Of a DNA stretch of 64,000 nt, positions 53,521 to 61,416 are shown piece after piece. The translations under genes were made by a program, and so were the position numbers. The notes beneath the pieces are model-generated. The model ran no database searches. It saw only the letters and a list, made by a program, of their open reading frames with translations, and was not told where the DNA came from. Source of the stretch: an uncultured Rhodospirillales bacterium (GTDB taxonomy: Bacteria > Pseudomonadota > Alphaproteobacteria > Acetobacterales > Acetobacteraceae); NCBI GenBank assembly GCA_903928895.1, contig CAIYSR010000161.1, forward strand, positions 1 through 64,000, read 5' to 3'. Each line of letters begins with the position of its first letter. Position 1 is the stretch's first letter.

Positions 53521-53955
53521 GTTAAAACTCCATCCGTCGGTCGGGCGGGCCGTTGCGGGACCGCTCGATGTTCGTCCTGTGATGCCCGGGACAGGGATCG
53601 TTTCCTGTTGGGCCAGGCACACACGGTTGTGGGCCTGTTCGGCAGTTGCCGGGATCAAACGGGGGGTATTGAGCCAAGGGAGGGGGGGGAGATCAACCCT
53701 GAAATCATCGGGCGAAAGGGGGCGAAACCTGACTGAAATATGGCATAAATGTGAAATCAGGCGGCAATTGGGGTGCAGAAGCGGGTCTAGTTGCCTGATA
53801 TCACGCTATGTTTCAGATTGCTTCATTCCGGTTGTGCGGGTGCAAAGAGGGGTGAATTCATTGATGGGCCGGAAAGGGACCGTTGCGATTTTCAATATTC
53901 CGAGGCATGGCGGGGGGATGAAATAGGAAAAAATACGGATTTTTGAAAATTTTCC
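53521..53955. other. 435-bp region before the phage module, no gene supported
   Basis: The region is lower in GC than its neighbours. It contains the rlpA-like upstream region on the minus strand and a short open frame at 53864-53926 (20 codons, MGRKGTVAIFNIPRHGGGMK) with weak support. No integrase, att core or tRNA is visible at this boundary between chromosome-like genes and phage genes. Confidence 0.4.
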
Positions 53956-53985
53956 TTGAACACTTCGGCGGGTTTGGGGTATGTT
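53956..53985 (+). promoter_or_regulatory. Candidate sigma-70 type promoter of the phage head module
   Basis: TTGAAC (53956-53961) is followed by an 18-bp spacer and TATGTT (53980-53985) in a locally AT-rich stretch. It points to the terminase gene. Transcription would begin near 53992, directly before the hairpin at 54000. Confidence 0.5.
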
Positions 53986-53999
53986 TTTTCTCATGATCG

Positions 54000-54033
54000 G
54001 CGGCGTGTCACTGAAAAGGGGCACGCCGCTTTT
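54000..54033 (+). terminator. Terminator-like hairpin in the terminase leader
   Basis: The 8-bp perfect stem GCGGCGTG (54000-54007) pairs with CACGCCGC (54022-54029) around a 14-base loop and is followed directly by TTTT. It lies just after a candidate promoter and 24 bp before the terminase ATG, so it may attenuate read-through into the head genes or yield a short leader RNA. Confidence 0.55.
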
Positions 54034-54056
54034 GCGTTCGCAGGGGGGCTTGCACG

Positions 54057-55460
54057 ATGCACAGCGAGCCGCGGCAGGCTGAACTGGAGGGTATCGTCCA
54101 GGTGCGCAAGCGGCGCAAGCAGCCATTGCTGGCCTGGGCGAAGCGGGCGATGGCGCAAAGCCATGGGGTGGTGCCGGCGGCGCATCACGCGCTGCTACTG
54201 CGCCATCTTTCGCTCGTCGCCGAGGGCGGCTGCGACCGGCTGCTGGTGCTGATGCCGCCGGGTTCGGCCAAATCGACCTATGCCAGCCAGGTGTTCCCGG
54301 CCTGGTGGTTCCATCGCCACCCCGCCTCCAGCGTGATCGCGGCGAGCCATACCGGGGAGCTCGCGTCGCATTTCGGGCGGATGGTGCGCAATCTCGCGGC
54401 CGAGCATGCGGACTGGCTCGGCTACGGGCTGAAGAAGGACAATCATGCCGCCCATCGCTTCGAAACCACCGGGCGGGGGGTGTATTTCGCCACCGGGCTC
54501 GGCGGCGCCATCACCGGGCGGCGGGCGGATCTGGTGCTGATCGACGATCCGGTGAAAAGCCACCAGGAGGCCGAAAGCGCGCAGCATCGCGACGCCGCCT
54601 GGAACTGGTATCGCTCCGAACTGCTGCCGCGGCTGAAGCCGGGCGGGCGGGTGGTGATGATCATGACGCGCTGGCACGCCGACGATATCGGCGGACGCGT
54701 GCTGGCCTCCGACGACGGCTGGCGGGTGCTGCGGCTGCCGGCGCTGGCCGAGGCCGACGATCCGCTCGGACGCCGGCCCGGCATGCCGCTGTGGCCGGAA
54801 TGGGAGGATATGGCGGCACTCGACCGCAAACGCATTGCCCTCGGCGAGAAAGGCTGGGCGGCGCTGTATCAGCAGCGGCCGATGGAACAGCAGAACGCGC
54901 TGTTCCGCATCGGCCGGGTGGCACTGGTGGATGGGTTGCCCGGCGATATAAGCTGGGTGCGGGCCTGGGACCTTGCCGCCAGCGAAGGGCGTGAGGCCGA
55001 CTTCACCGTCGGCCTGAAACTCGGGCGCGACCCCACCGGGCGCTTCGTTGTCGGCGACGTGATGCGCTTCAAAGGCGGGCCGCACGAGGTGGCGCAAACC
55101 ATCCTCGCCGTGGCCCGCGCCGATGGCACCGCGGTGCCGGTGTGTCTGCCACAAGACCCCGGCCAGGCCGGCAAAGTTCAGGTGGCGTGGCTGACGGCGC
55201 AACTGGCGGGATTCCGAGTGTCAGCCTCGCCGGAAACCGGTTCCAAGCTGATCCGCGCCCAGCCGGTGGCGGCCCAGGTGGCGGCGGGCAACTTCGCCGC
55301 CCTCAAAGCGGAATGGAACGCGGCGTTCCTGGCCGAACTGGAAGAATTCCCGCAAGGCCGCCGCGACGACCAGGTGGATGCGCTGTCGCGGGCGTTCGGG
55401 GCACTGGCCGAACCCGCCCCAACCACACGACGAACCAACGTGCCAATCATGGCGCGGTGA
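54057..55460 (+). CDS. Phage terminase large subunit
   Basis: This 467 aa protein has an ATPase domain with Walker A MPPGSAKST (66-74, K72) and Walker B LVLIDDPVKS (D163, D164), with IMTRWHADDIGGRVL following. A C-terminal RNase H-like nuclease has acidic residues in RAWDLAASEGREADFTVGLK and GRRDDQVDALSRAF. It packages DNA into proheads. GGGGGG precedes the ATG. No small terminase gene is visible upstream within the window. Confidence 0.9.
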   Translation: MHSEPRQAELEGIVQVRKRRKQPLLAWAKRAMAQSHGVVPAAHHALLLRHLSLVAEGGCDRLLVLMPPGSAKSTYASQVFPAWWFHRHPASSVIAASHTGELASHFGRMVRNLAAEHADWLGYGLKKDNHAAHRFETTGRGVYFATGLGGAITGRRADLVLIDDPVKSHQEAESAQHRDAAWNWYRSELLPRLKPGGRVVMIMTRWHADDIGGRVLASDDGWRVLRLPALAEADDPLGRRPGMPLWPEWEDMAALDRKRIALGEKGWAALYQQRPMEQQNALFRIGRVALVDGLPGDISWVRAWDLAASEGREADFTVGLKLGRDPTGRFVVGDVMRFKGGPHEVAQTILAVARADGTAVPVCLPQDPGQAGKVQVAWLTAQLAGFRVSASPETGSKLIRAQPVAAQVAAGNFAALKAEWNAAFLAELEEFPQGRRDDQVDALSRAFGALAEPAPTTRRTNVPIMAR

Positions 55461-55487
55461 GACCGGGGACGGGACGGCACGGCAGGT

Positions 55488-55710
55488 AAGGCAAGGCCAG
55501 GGCTCTGCCCTGGACCCGCTGGGGGCTCAGAGCCCCCAGACCCGCATCCATTCAAGAGGTTCCTGAATGAGAGAGGGGCGCTACTCGGTGGATTTTACCA
55601 CTGCGTAGCGCCCCTCTCTCATTCAGGAACATTCCTTCAAATCGATAAGGTCCAGGGGCTTGGCCCCTGGTGGGGGCGAGGGGCGAAGCCCCCGCCTTGC
55701 CTGGCTTGCG
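55488..55710 (+). repeat. Family B structured repeat, copy B1
   Basis: This element of about 220 bp lies between terminase and portal. In order it carries small hairpin CCAGGGC/GCCCTGG (55497-55513), hairpin CTGGGGGCT/AGCCCCCAG (55519-55539), a perfect central hairpin of 25 bp or more (arms 55560-55584 and 55605-55629), hairpin CCAGGGGC/GCCCCTGG (55652-55670), and a GGGGGC/GCCCCC pair. The 20-base central loop itself forms GTGG/CCAC (55588-55591, 55598-55601). A second copy, inverted, is at 60158. Confidence 0.8.
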
Positions 55711-55754
55711 ATGCCGTCCTGGCCTGGTCGCACCGGCACAACGATGAGGGCGAG

Positions 55755-57143
55755 ATGTTTGACAGTTTGATGGCGTTGATACCGCGGGATGCGGATTATT
55801 CGGAGCGGACCTGGCGGTTGGAGGTGTTGGGTCGGGTGTTGGAGGGGCGGTTGTATGAGGGGCTGCCGTTTGCGTTTTCGGATGAGCGGGGGGCGGGGGG
55901 CGAGTATATTCCGTTGCGGATGCGCCGGCCTGCGGTGCGGTATCCGCTGGCGCGGGTGGTGGTGGAGGATTCGGTTTCGCTGGTGTTCAGCGAGGGGCAT
56001 TTTCCGACCTTTGAGTGCGAGGATGTGGTGGCGCGCGGGGTGATGGCTGATGTGGCGGCGGAGGCGGGGCTGAATGCGGTGATGCAGGAGGCGGTATTGC
56101 GCGGCTCGGTGGGGTCGGTCGCGATATTGATGCGGGTGTTGCGCGGGCGGGTGTTTTTCTCGGCGCTGCCGACGCTTTACTTGATGCCGCAGTGGGAGCC
56201 GCAGGCGCCGGATGTGCTGGCTTCGGTGACGGAGCGCTACAAGGTGCGCGGGGCGGAGCTGGTTGCGCGGGGGTATGAGGCGGTCGATCCGGCGGTCGAG
56301 TATTGGTTCATGCGGCGCTGGGATGCGGAGCGCGAGGTGTGGTTTCAGCCGTGGCCGGTGCGGGGGCCGGGCGGGCCGATCGAGGATGCGGCGCGGACGA
56401 TGCGCCATGGGCTGGGGTTCGTGCCGCTGGTGTGGATACGCAATCTGCCCGGCGGGGATGCGGTGGACGGGGCGTGCACGTTTCGCGCCGCGATCGAGAG
56501 CATGATCGAGATCGACTATCAGCTGAGCCAGGCAGGGCGGGGTTTGAAGTATTCGTCGGACCCGACGCTGCTGATCAAGGAGCCGGCGGCGGTGGGCAGC
56601 GAGATCGTGCGCGGCGCCGGCAATGCGTTGATCGTCTCGGAGAAGGGCGACGCGCGGCTGCTGGAGATCGGCGGCACCGCGGCTTCGGCGGTGATCGAGT
56701 ATGTGCGCGTGTTGCGCGAATTCGCGCTTGAATCGGTGCATGGCAACCGTGCGAGCCCGGAGAAGCTGTCGGGCGCGCAATCCGGGCGGGCGCTCGAAAT
56801 GATGAACCAGGGGTTGATCTGGCTGGCCGACAATCTGCGCGTTTCGTATGGCGACGCGCTGTTGCGGCTGGCCCGGATGGTGGTGCGGGCGAGCAATGTC
56901 TTTCCGCTGGTGGCGATGGGGGCCGAGGTGGTGCCGATCGGGCCGGTGCGGTGGACGTTGAAGTGGCCGCGCTGGCAGATGCCGGGGGCGGAGGATCGGG
57001 AGCGCGATGCGCGGACCCTCAGCACCCTGGCGGCGGCGGGGCAGATTTCGCGTCTGACCGCCGTCAAATCCATCGCCGACGTCTATGAGATCCAGGACGT
57101 GGAGGCGGAAATGCAACGGATCGCAGGGGAGGCGCGGGCATGA
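55755..57143 (+). CDS. Phage portal protein
   Basis: This 462 aa protein resembles SPP1 gp6-like/DUF1073 portals. It has VVVEDSVSLVFSEGHFPTFE near the N-terminus, EIDYQLSQAGRGLKYSSDPT in the middle, and ESVHGNRASPEKLSGAQSGR, a segment typical of the portal stem and wing. The C-terminal tail ends EIQDVEAEMQRIAGEARA. It forms the DNA entry ring of the prohead. GAGGGCGAG precedes the ATG, and its stop overlaps the scaffold gene (ATGA). Confidence 0.86.
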   Translation: MFDSLMALIPRDADYSERTWRLEVLGRVLEGRLYEGLPFAFSDERGAGGEYIPLRMRRPAVRYPLARVVVEDSVSLVFSEGHFPTFECEDVVARGVMADVAAEAGLNAVMQEAVLRGSVGSVAILMRVLRGRVFFSALPTLYLMPQWEPQAPDVLASVTERYKVRGAELVARGYEAVDPAVEYWFMRRWDAEREVWFQPWPVRGPGGPIEDAARTMRHGLGFVPLVWIRNLPGGDAVDGACTFRAAIESMIEIDYQLSQAGRGLKYSSDPTLLIKEPAAVGSEIVRGAGNALIVSEKGDARLLEIGGTAASAVIEYVRVLREFALESVHGNRASPEKLSGAQSGRALEMMNQGLIWLADNLRVSYGDALLRLARMVVRASNVFPLVAMGAEVVPIGPVRWTLKWPRWQMPGAEDRERDARTLSTLAAAGQISRLTAVKSIADVYEIQDVEAEMQRIAGEARA

Positions 57144-57535
57144 CGGAGAGCGTGGACGAGGCATCGGCAGTGACGGAGGAGGCGGCGCGGACGGCGGCGC
57201 TGGAGGCGCGGATCGCGGAGCTGGAGGCGTCCACCCGCGAGGTGGTGATCCGGGCCGAGCTGAAGGCCGAGGCGCTGCGCGCGGGGATGGTCGATCTCGA
57301 CGGGCTCAAGCTCGCCGATACCTCCACGGTGACGCTCGACGCGCGCGGCGAGGTGGTGGGGGCGGCGGCGCTGATGGCGGGGCTGCGGCGGGCCAAGCCG
57401 TGGCTGTTCGGCGGCGGCAGTTCGTCGAGCGCGGCGATGGTGCCGGCGGCTTCTGGGCTGCGCGCGAAAAGCGCGACCGAAATGAGTTTCGACGAGTGGC
57501 AGGCCGGGCGGCGTGAGCTGATCCGCAAGCGCTAG
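57140..57535 (+). CDS. Phage head scaffolding-like protein
   Basis: This 131 aa protein has a coiled-coil N-terminus (RTAALEARIAELEASTREVV), then a conserved-looking patch GMVDLDGLKLADTSTVTLDA and AALMAGLRRAKPWLFGGG. It ends in a Gly/Ser linker and FDEWQAGRRELIRKR. The pattern of helix then LxxxLRxxKPWLF is common in small scaffold or minor head proteins encoded between portal and capsid. Its start overlaps the portal stop. No maturation protease gene is present nearby. Confidence 0.7.
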   Translation: MTESVDEASAVTEEAARTAALEARIAELEASTREVVIRAELKAEALRAGMVDLDGLKLADTSTVTLDARGEVVGAAALMAGLRRAKPWLFGGGSSSSAAMVPAASGLRAKSATEMSFDEWQAGRRELIRKR

Positions 57536-57598
57536 CCTCTGATCGGGAGACGCCGCCGGGCGGCGTGAATTGATCCGCAGGTGCTAGGACCTGATCGG
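57503..57598 (+). repeat. Partial tandem duplication of the scaffold gene 3' end
   Basis: A 44-bp block at 57503-57546 covering the last codons and stop of the scaffold gene is repeated at 57555-57598 with a few differences. Both start GCCGGGCGGCGTGA and end CCTGATCGG or CTCTGATCGG. The second copy is not translated. It marks a past duplication in the gap before the capsid gene. Confidence 0.75.
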
Positions 57599-57709
57599 CT
57601 AACGCCGGCGGCGCCGGAACTCCATTCTCTAAAGTAACGATCGTTTCTGTTCGTCTGGCCTGCCGGGGGTGGCTCCGGGGGATGGGCGGCTTTGTGCAAG
57701 AGGGTCAAG

Positions 57710-59032
57710 ATGGGCATTTCGAATTTTCCGGCGGCGTTGCAGCCGATCATCCAGCAGGGCTATCTGGAGCGCGAGTTCGAGCATGCGCTCAATTCGCGGC
57801 TGGGGTATCGCGCGGTGGCGGATCGGGAGGAGTTCTCGGTCGGCATCGGCGAGACGCTGACCAAGACGCGGGCGGGGCTCAAGCCGTCGGTCACCACGCC
57901 GCTGTCGGCGGCGGGCAATACGAACCTCGACAACGGGCTGACGCCGCAGGGCTACTCGGTGGAGCAGTACACCATCACGCTGAACCACTACGCCGCCACC
58001 ACCGACCTAAACATGGTGACCTCGCGCGTTGGCATCGCCTCGCAGTTCCTGCTCAATGCGGCGATCAACGGCGAGCAGGCGGCGCGTTCGCTCGACGAAC
58101 TGGCGCGCAACGCGCTGTTCGCGGCCTATTTCGGCGGCAATACGCGGGTGCGCAGCGCACTGACGTCGCCGGCGCCGACGCTGGCGGTGGATGACGTGCG
58201 CGGCTTCCTCAACGTGTTCGTCAACGGCGTGCAGACCGCGGTCTCGGGGGGCAATCCGCTGCCGGTTTCGGTGGCGGGGAACTCCTATTCGCTGATCTCG
58301 GTGACGCCGGATGCGGCCAACGTCTCGGTGGCGCCGAACGGGATTTCCGGGGTGCTGACCTTCGCCACCTCGGTGACGCTGGCCGATGGCGCGGTGGGCA
58401 ACTCGGTGGTGGCGGGCAATGCCTCAGCGATCATGCGGCCGAACGGGCGGACCAACACCTCGGCGCTGCTGGCCGGTGATACGCTGACGATGGGCACGCT
58501 GCTCAACGCGGTGGCGGCGCTGCGGATGAACGCGGTGCCGGAAATCGACGGGGCCTACAATTGCTACCTCGATCCGATGTCGGCGCGGCAGCTGTTCGCC
58601 GACAACGACTTCCGCCAGCTGTTCACCGGGGCGACCTCGGCCAACCAGGTGTTCCGCCAGGGGATGGTCAACGACTTCCTCGGGCTGCGCTTCGTGCCGA
58701 CCACGGAGGCCTATGTGCAGGGCCACCCCTCGATTGGCAACGCGCTGATCCGCCGGCCCATCATCTGCGGAAAAGGGGCGCTGATCGAAGGCGATTTCGC
58801 CGGAATGGCGGCGGCCGACGTGGCGCCGGCCGATTCGATGGTCTCGGTGGTCGACGGCATTGCGATGGTGACGCGCGAGCCGATCGACCGGCTGCAGCAG
58901 ATCATCGCCCAGTCCTGGTACTGGATCGGCGGGTTCTGCGCGCCGTCGGACACCACCACCACGCCGGCGACCGTGCCGACCGCGACCACGGCGGCGTTCA
59001 AGCGGGCGGTGATGATCGAACATATCGGCTGA
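57710..59032 (+). CDS. Phage major capsid protein
   Basis: This 440 aa protein has MGISNFPAALQPIIQQGYLE at the start, RLGYRAVADREEFSVGIGET, and a central region TPLSAAGNTNLDNGLTPQGY then YTITLNHYAATTDLNMVTSR. That is the type of capsid seen in the N4-gp56-like/P22-coat-like group. The C-terminal part (PADSMVSVVDGIAMVTREPI and QSWYWIGGF) fits as well. The ATG at 57710 is preferred, with AGAGGG upstream. It is the probable shell protein; I cannot fix the exact subfamily. Confidence 0.78.
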   Translation: MGISNFPAALQPIIQQGYLEREFEHALNSRLGYRAVADREEFSVGIGETLTKTRAGLKPSVTTPLSAAGNTNLDNGLTPQGYSVEQYTITLNHYAATTDLNMVTSRVGIASQFLLNAAINGEQAARSLDELARNALFAAYFGGNTRVRSALTSPAPTLAVDDVRGFLNVFVNGVQTAVSGGNPLPVSVAGNSYSLISVTPDAANVSVAPNGISGVLTFATSVTLADGAVGNSVVAGNASAIMRPNGRTNTSALLAGDTLTMGTLLNAVAALRMNAVPEIDGAYNCYLDPMSARQLFADNDFRQLFTGATSANQVFRQGMVNDFLGLRFVPTTEAYVQGHPSIGNALIRRPIICGKGALIEGDFAGMAAADVAPADSMVSVVDGIAMVTREPIDRLQQIIAQSWYWIGGFCAPSDTTTTPATVPTATTAAFKRAVMIEHIG

Positions 59033-59090
59033 TTCTGCCCCCCTGCCCCCGGGTGGGGCAGGGGGGGGCCTTCATCGCGCGGAGAGTGGC

Positions 59091-59468
59091 ATGGCGTTTA
59101 CCGAGGCGGAGCGGACGGATGTGCGGCGGTACTGCGGGTATCCGGCGTTCGGGGCGGGGACCTCGGGGTTCCAGAACTGGCGGTTCTACCAGGCCTACGG
59201 GATGCTGGAATTCCGGCTGAACTACCTCACCGGCAGCGAGGAAGCCGTCGTGCGGCGCTATATCGGCACGCTCGAAAGCCTCGAGGCCGCGGTGCCGGCC
59301 GCCGCCGCTGGGCTCGATGTCGGCAAGGCCGGGCCGTTCGAGCGCAATCCCGATGAAATCCGGGAACGGAGCCGTCTGCTCGACGACTGGCGGCGGCGGC
59401 TGTGCGGCTTCCTCGGCGTGCCCGCCGGCCCCGCACTCGGCGATGGCGGCGTGCGGGTGGTGGTATGA
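59091..59468 (+). CDS. Phage head-tail connector-like protein
   Basis: This 125 aa protein begins MAFTEAERTDVRRYCGYPAF and contains GMLEFRLNYLTGSEEAVVRR and IGTLESLEAAVPAAAAGLDV. It is a helical protein typical in size and position of head-completion connectors encoded directly after the capsid. GGAGAG precedes the ATG. Its stop overlaps the next gene (ATGA). Assignment rests mainly on gene order. Confidence 0.65.
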   Translation: MAFTEAERTDVRRYCGYPAFGAGTSGFQNWRFYQAYGMLEFRLNYLTGSEEAVVRRYIGTLESLEAAVPAAAAGLDVGKAGPFERNPDEIRERSRLLDDWRRRLCGFLGVPAGPALGDGGVRVVV

Positions 59469-60133
59469 TCGCCGCGCTGCACGCCGCGGACGCGCTGCGG
59501 CGCGGGCTCGGACGCGCCGGCCAGGCCAGCGGACAATGGTGCGACCTCTATCGGCCCCGGGGCAGCAGCGCCCCACTGGCGCCACGCAACCGCATCCTGC
59601 GCCTGCCCGCCGCATTCACCGCGCCCGCCGAGGGCTGGCGCACCCCAGGATATGGCCAGGCGCTGTGGTGGGGATACTTCGACGCCGCCTACACCCAGGC
59701 CGGCGATTACCTCCAGCGCGCCGAAACCAGACCCGGCGCACAAGACGGCGGCATCTGGTTCATCGCGGCCCAGGAACCGCTCCACCCGCTGCTCTGCATC
59801 CGAGCCTCGCGCCTCATCGACGTCGCCCGCCCCGCCGGCGCGAGCCAAAGCGGCGTCAACAGCTACGGCGGCGTTGCCAAATCCTACGCCACCCCCATCC
59901 TCACCCAATGGCCGGCCGCCATCCTCGCCGGAGGCAGCGCAGGCGCTTCCATCGACCCGCTGCCCGCCGATATCACCGGTGGCAGCTGGACCATCCTGCT
60001 GCCCCGCCACGCCACCATCACCCTCAAAACCGGCGACCTCGTCACCGACGACCTCGGCCGCACCGCAACCCTGGCCAGCACCGAACTCACCCACCTCGGC
60101 TGGCGCACCATCGCCCGCCAGGCCACGACATGA
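59465..60133 (+). CDS. Phage structural protein, probable neck/tail completion
   Basis: This 222 aa protein is not a family I recognise. It has YGQALWWGYFDAAYTQAGDY and GGIWFIAAQEPLHPLLCIRA in the centre, a Gly-rich loop, then a beta-rich end SWTILLPRHATITLKTGDLV and GRTATLASTELTHLGWRTIA. Position between the connector and the tail genes suggests a neck or tail-terminator role. It is followed by the family B element. Confidence 0.6.
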   Translation: MIAALHAADALRRGLGRAGQASGQWCDLYRPRGSSAPLAPRNRILRLPAAFTAPAEGWRTPGYGQALWWGYFDAAYTQAGDYLQRAETRPGAQDGGIWFIAAQEPLHPLLCIRASRLIDVARPAGASQSGVNSYGGVAKSYATPILTQWPAAILAGGSAGASIDPLPADITGGSWTILLPRHATITLKTGDLVTDDLGRTATLASTELTHLGWRTIARQATT

Positions 60134-60157
60134 ACGGGGGGCGGTGCGGTTGGACGG

Positions 60158-60380
60158 AAGGCAAGGCAAGGCTGGGCGCTGCCCAGACCCGCCAGGGGCC
60201 AAGCCCCTGGACCTTATCTATTTGAATGCATGTTCCAGGATTGAAGAGGGGCGCAACCCAGACCAGGCAAGGTCCGAGTTGCGCCCCTCTTCAATCCTGG
60301 AACCTCTTAAACGGATGCGGGTCTGGGGGCTCTGAGCCCCCAGCGGGTCCAGGGCGGAGCCCTGGCCTTGCTTGCTGTCC
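60158..60380 (-). repeat. Family B structured repeat, copy B2 (inverted relative to B1)
   Basis: This is the reverse complement of copy B1 in its flanks: about 68 bp containing CTGGGGGCT/AGCCCCCAG and CCAGGGC/GCCCTGG match closely at the right end, and CCAGGGGC/GCCCCTGG at the left. The central perfect hairpin has arms 60232-60257 and 60278-60303 with a 20-base loop. That loop forms GACC/GGTC (60261-60264, 60271-60274) in the same 3-4-6-4-3 geometry as B1, though the sequence differs. Confidence 0.8.
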
Positions 60381-60425
60381 GTTCAATCACATCATCCCCG
60401 ATCGTGTCGGGGGCTTGGGGGGGCG

Positions 60426-61256
60426 ATGGCGGATCAGTCGGAGGTTGAGGCGGTTTTGGTGGGGTTGGTGGGGGCGGCGGTTTATCCGGCGGGGGTGTTG
60501 GCGCCTTCGGTGTTGGGTCGGGTGGTTCGGGTGTATCGGGGGTGGCCGGTGGGGGCGGCGTTGGACCGGGATTTGGCGGCGGGGCATGTGAATATCACGG
60601 TGTTTCCGGATGCTTCGGGCCAGGTGGCGACGACGCGGTGGCCGGATGGGTATGAGGTTCCGGTGGTTGCGGTGCCGACGGTGACGGTGGGGGTGGCGGG
60701 GGAGACGGTGACGATCGGCGGGGATGTTGCGCCGGGTCAGGTGGTGGGGTTGCTGGTCGACAATGTGGCGGTGGTGCATCGCACGGTGGCGGGGGACACG
60801 GCGGACTGTGTGGTGGCGGTGTTGGCGGCGTATCTGCGCGAGGTTCGGATCGTAACGGTGTCGGGTTCGACGTTGGTGGTGCCGGGGGCGGGGGCGGTTC
60901 TGGCGCGGGTGGTGGCGGATCAGACGGCGGTGCGGCAGACGCGGCGGCAGCGGCAGAATTTCCGGGTGACGTGCTGGTGTCCGGATCCGTTGACGCGCGA
61001 TGCGGCGGCGGGGGTGGTGGACGGGGTGTTGTCGGTACGCTCGTTCGTGGGATTGCCTGATGGGTTGTCCGGGCGGCTGCGGTTTGTTTCGTCCACGGTG
61101 TTCGATCAGACCCAGGATGCGGCGTTGTACCGGCGCGACCTGGTCTATTCGGTGGAGTATGCGACGACGGTGGTGCAGGTGCTGCCGTCGATGATTTTCG
61201 GCGATGCGACGTTGGCGCCCGAGGGGGCCGGCGTGGTGCAGAGTCTTCTGGGTTAG
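60426..61256 (+). CDS. Phage tail/neck protein of unknown function
   Basis: This 276 aa protein is beta-rich. It starts MADQSEVEAVLVGLVGAAVY and has a repeated Val-rich central region (VVAVPTVTVGVAGETVTIGG and VVGLLVDNVAVVHRTVAGDT), then RRQRQNFRVTCWCPDPLTRD. It lies directly before the tail sheath block, where neck or tail-terminator proteins often occur. A GGGGGGGG run precedes the ATG. Exact role not assigned. Confidence 0.6.
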   Translation: MADQSEVEAVLVGLVGAAVYPAGVLAPSVLGRVVRVYRGWPVGAALDRDLAAGHVNITVFPDASGQVATTRWPDGYEVPVVAVPTVTVGVAGETVTIGGDVAPGQVVGLLVDNVAVVHRTVAGDTADCVVAVLAAYLREVRIVTVSGSTLVVPGAGAVLARVVADQTAVRQTRRQRQNFRVTCWCPDPLTRDAAAGVVDGVLSVRSFVGLPDGLSGRLRFVSSTVFDQTQDAALYRRDLVYSVEYATTVVQVLPSMIFGDATLAPEGAGVVQSLLG

Positions 61257-61269
61257 CACAGGGGTTCAC

Positions 61270-61413
61270 ATGCAGTTCGAGCTGATGGTGGTGCGCGCGT
61301 TCGGCGCGTACGCGAAGGGCGATGTCGTGTCCGATGCGGAGACGATCGCGGCGATTCTGGCGGGCGAGAATGCGGGCCATGTGGTGCGCATCGCCGTGAT
61401 GCGGGAGGGCTGA
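61270..61413 (+). CDS. Small phage protein, 47 aa
   Basis: This 47-residue protein starts MQFELMVVRAFGAYAKGDVV and continues SDAETIAAILAGENAGHVVR, and looks well ordered. CAGGGGTT lies eight bases before the ATG, and the sheath gene starts four bases after its stop. Small ORFs of this kind are common before sheath genes in contractile phages; the function is unknown. Confidence 0.6.
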   Translation: MQFELMVVRAFGAYAKGDVVSDAETIAAILAGENAGHVVRIAVMREG

Positions 61414-61416
61414 ACC

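Noticed and set aside
53864-53926. 20-codon frame MGRKGTVAIFNIPRHGGGMK upstream of the phage module
   Set aside because: Too short to judge; a weak ribosome-binding sequence only. Kept as a note, not a gene.
53521-54056. Left attachment site or tRNA for the phage module
   Set aside because: No tRNA cloverleaf or direct repeat core could be recognised; the right boundary is outside the window.
55478-55735. Family B element as an insertion sequence with a transposase
   Set aside because: The element is only about 220 bp and contains no coding frame of useful length. It is a non-coding repeat.
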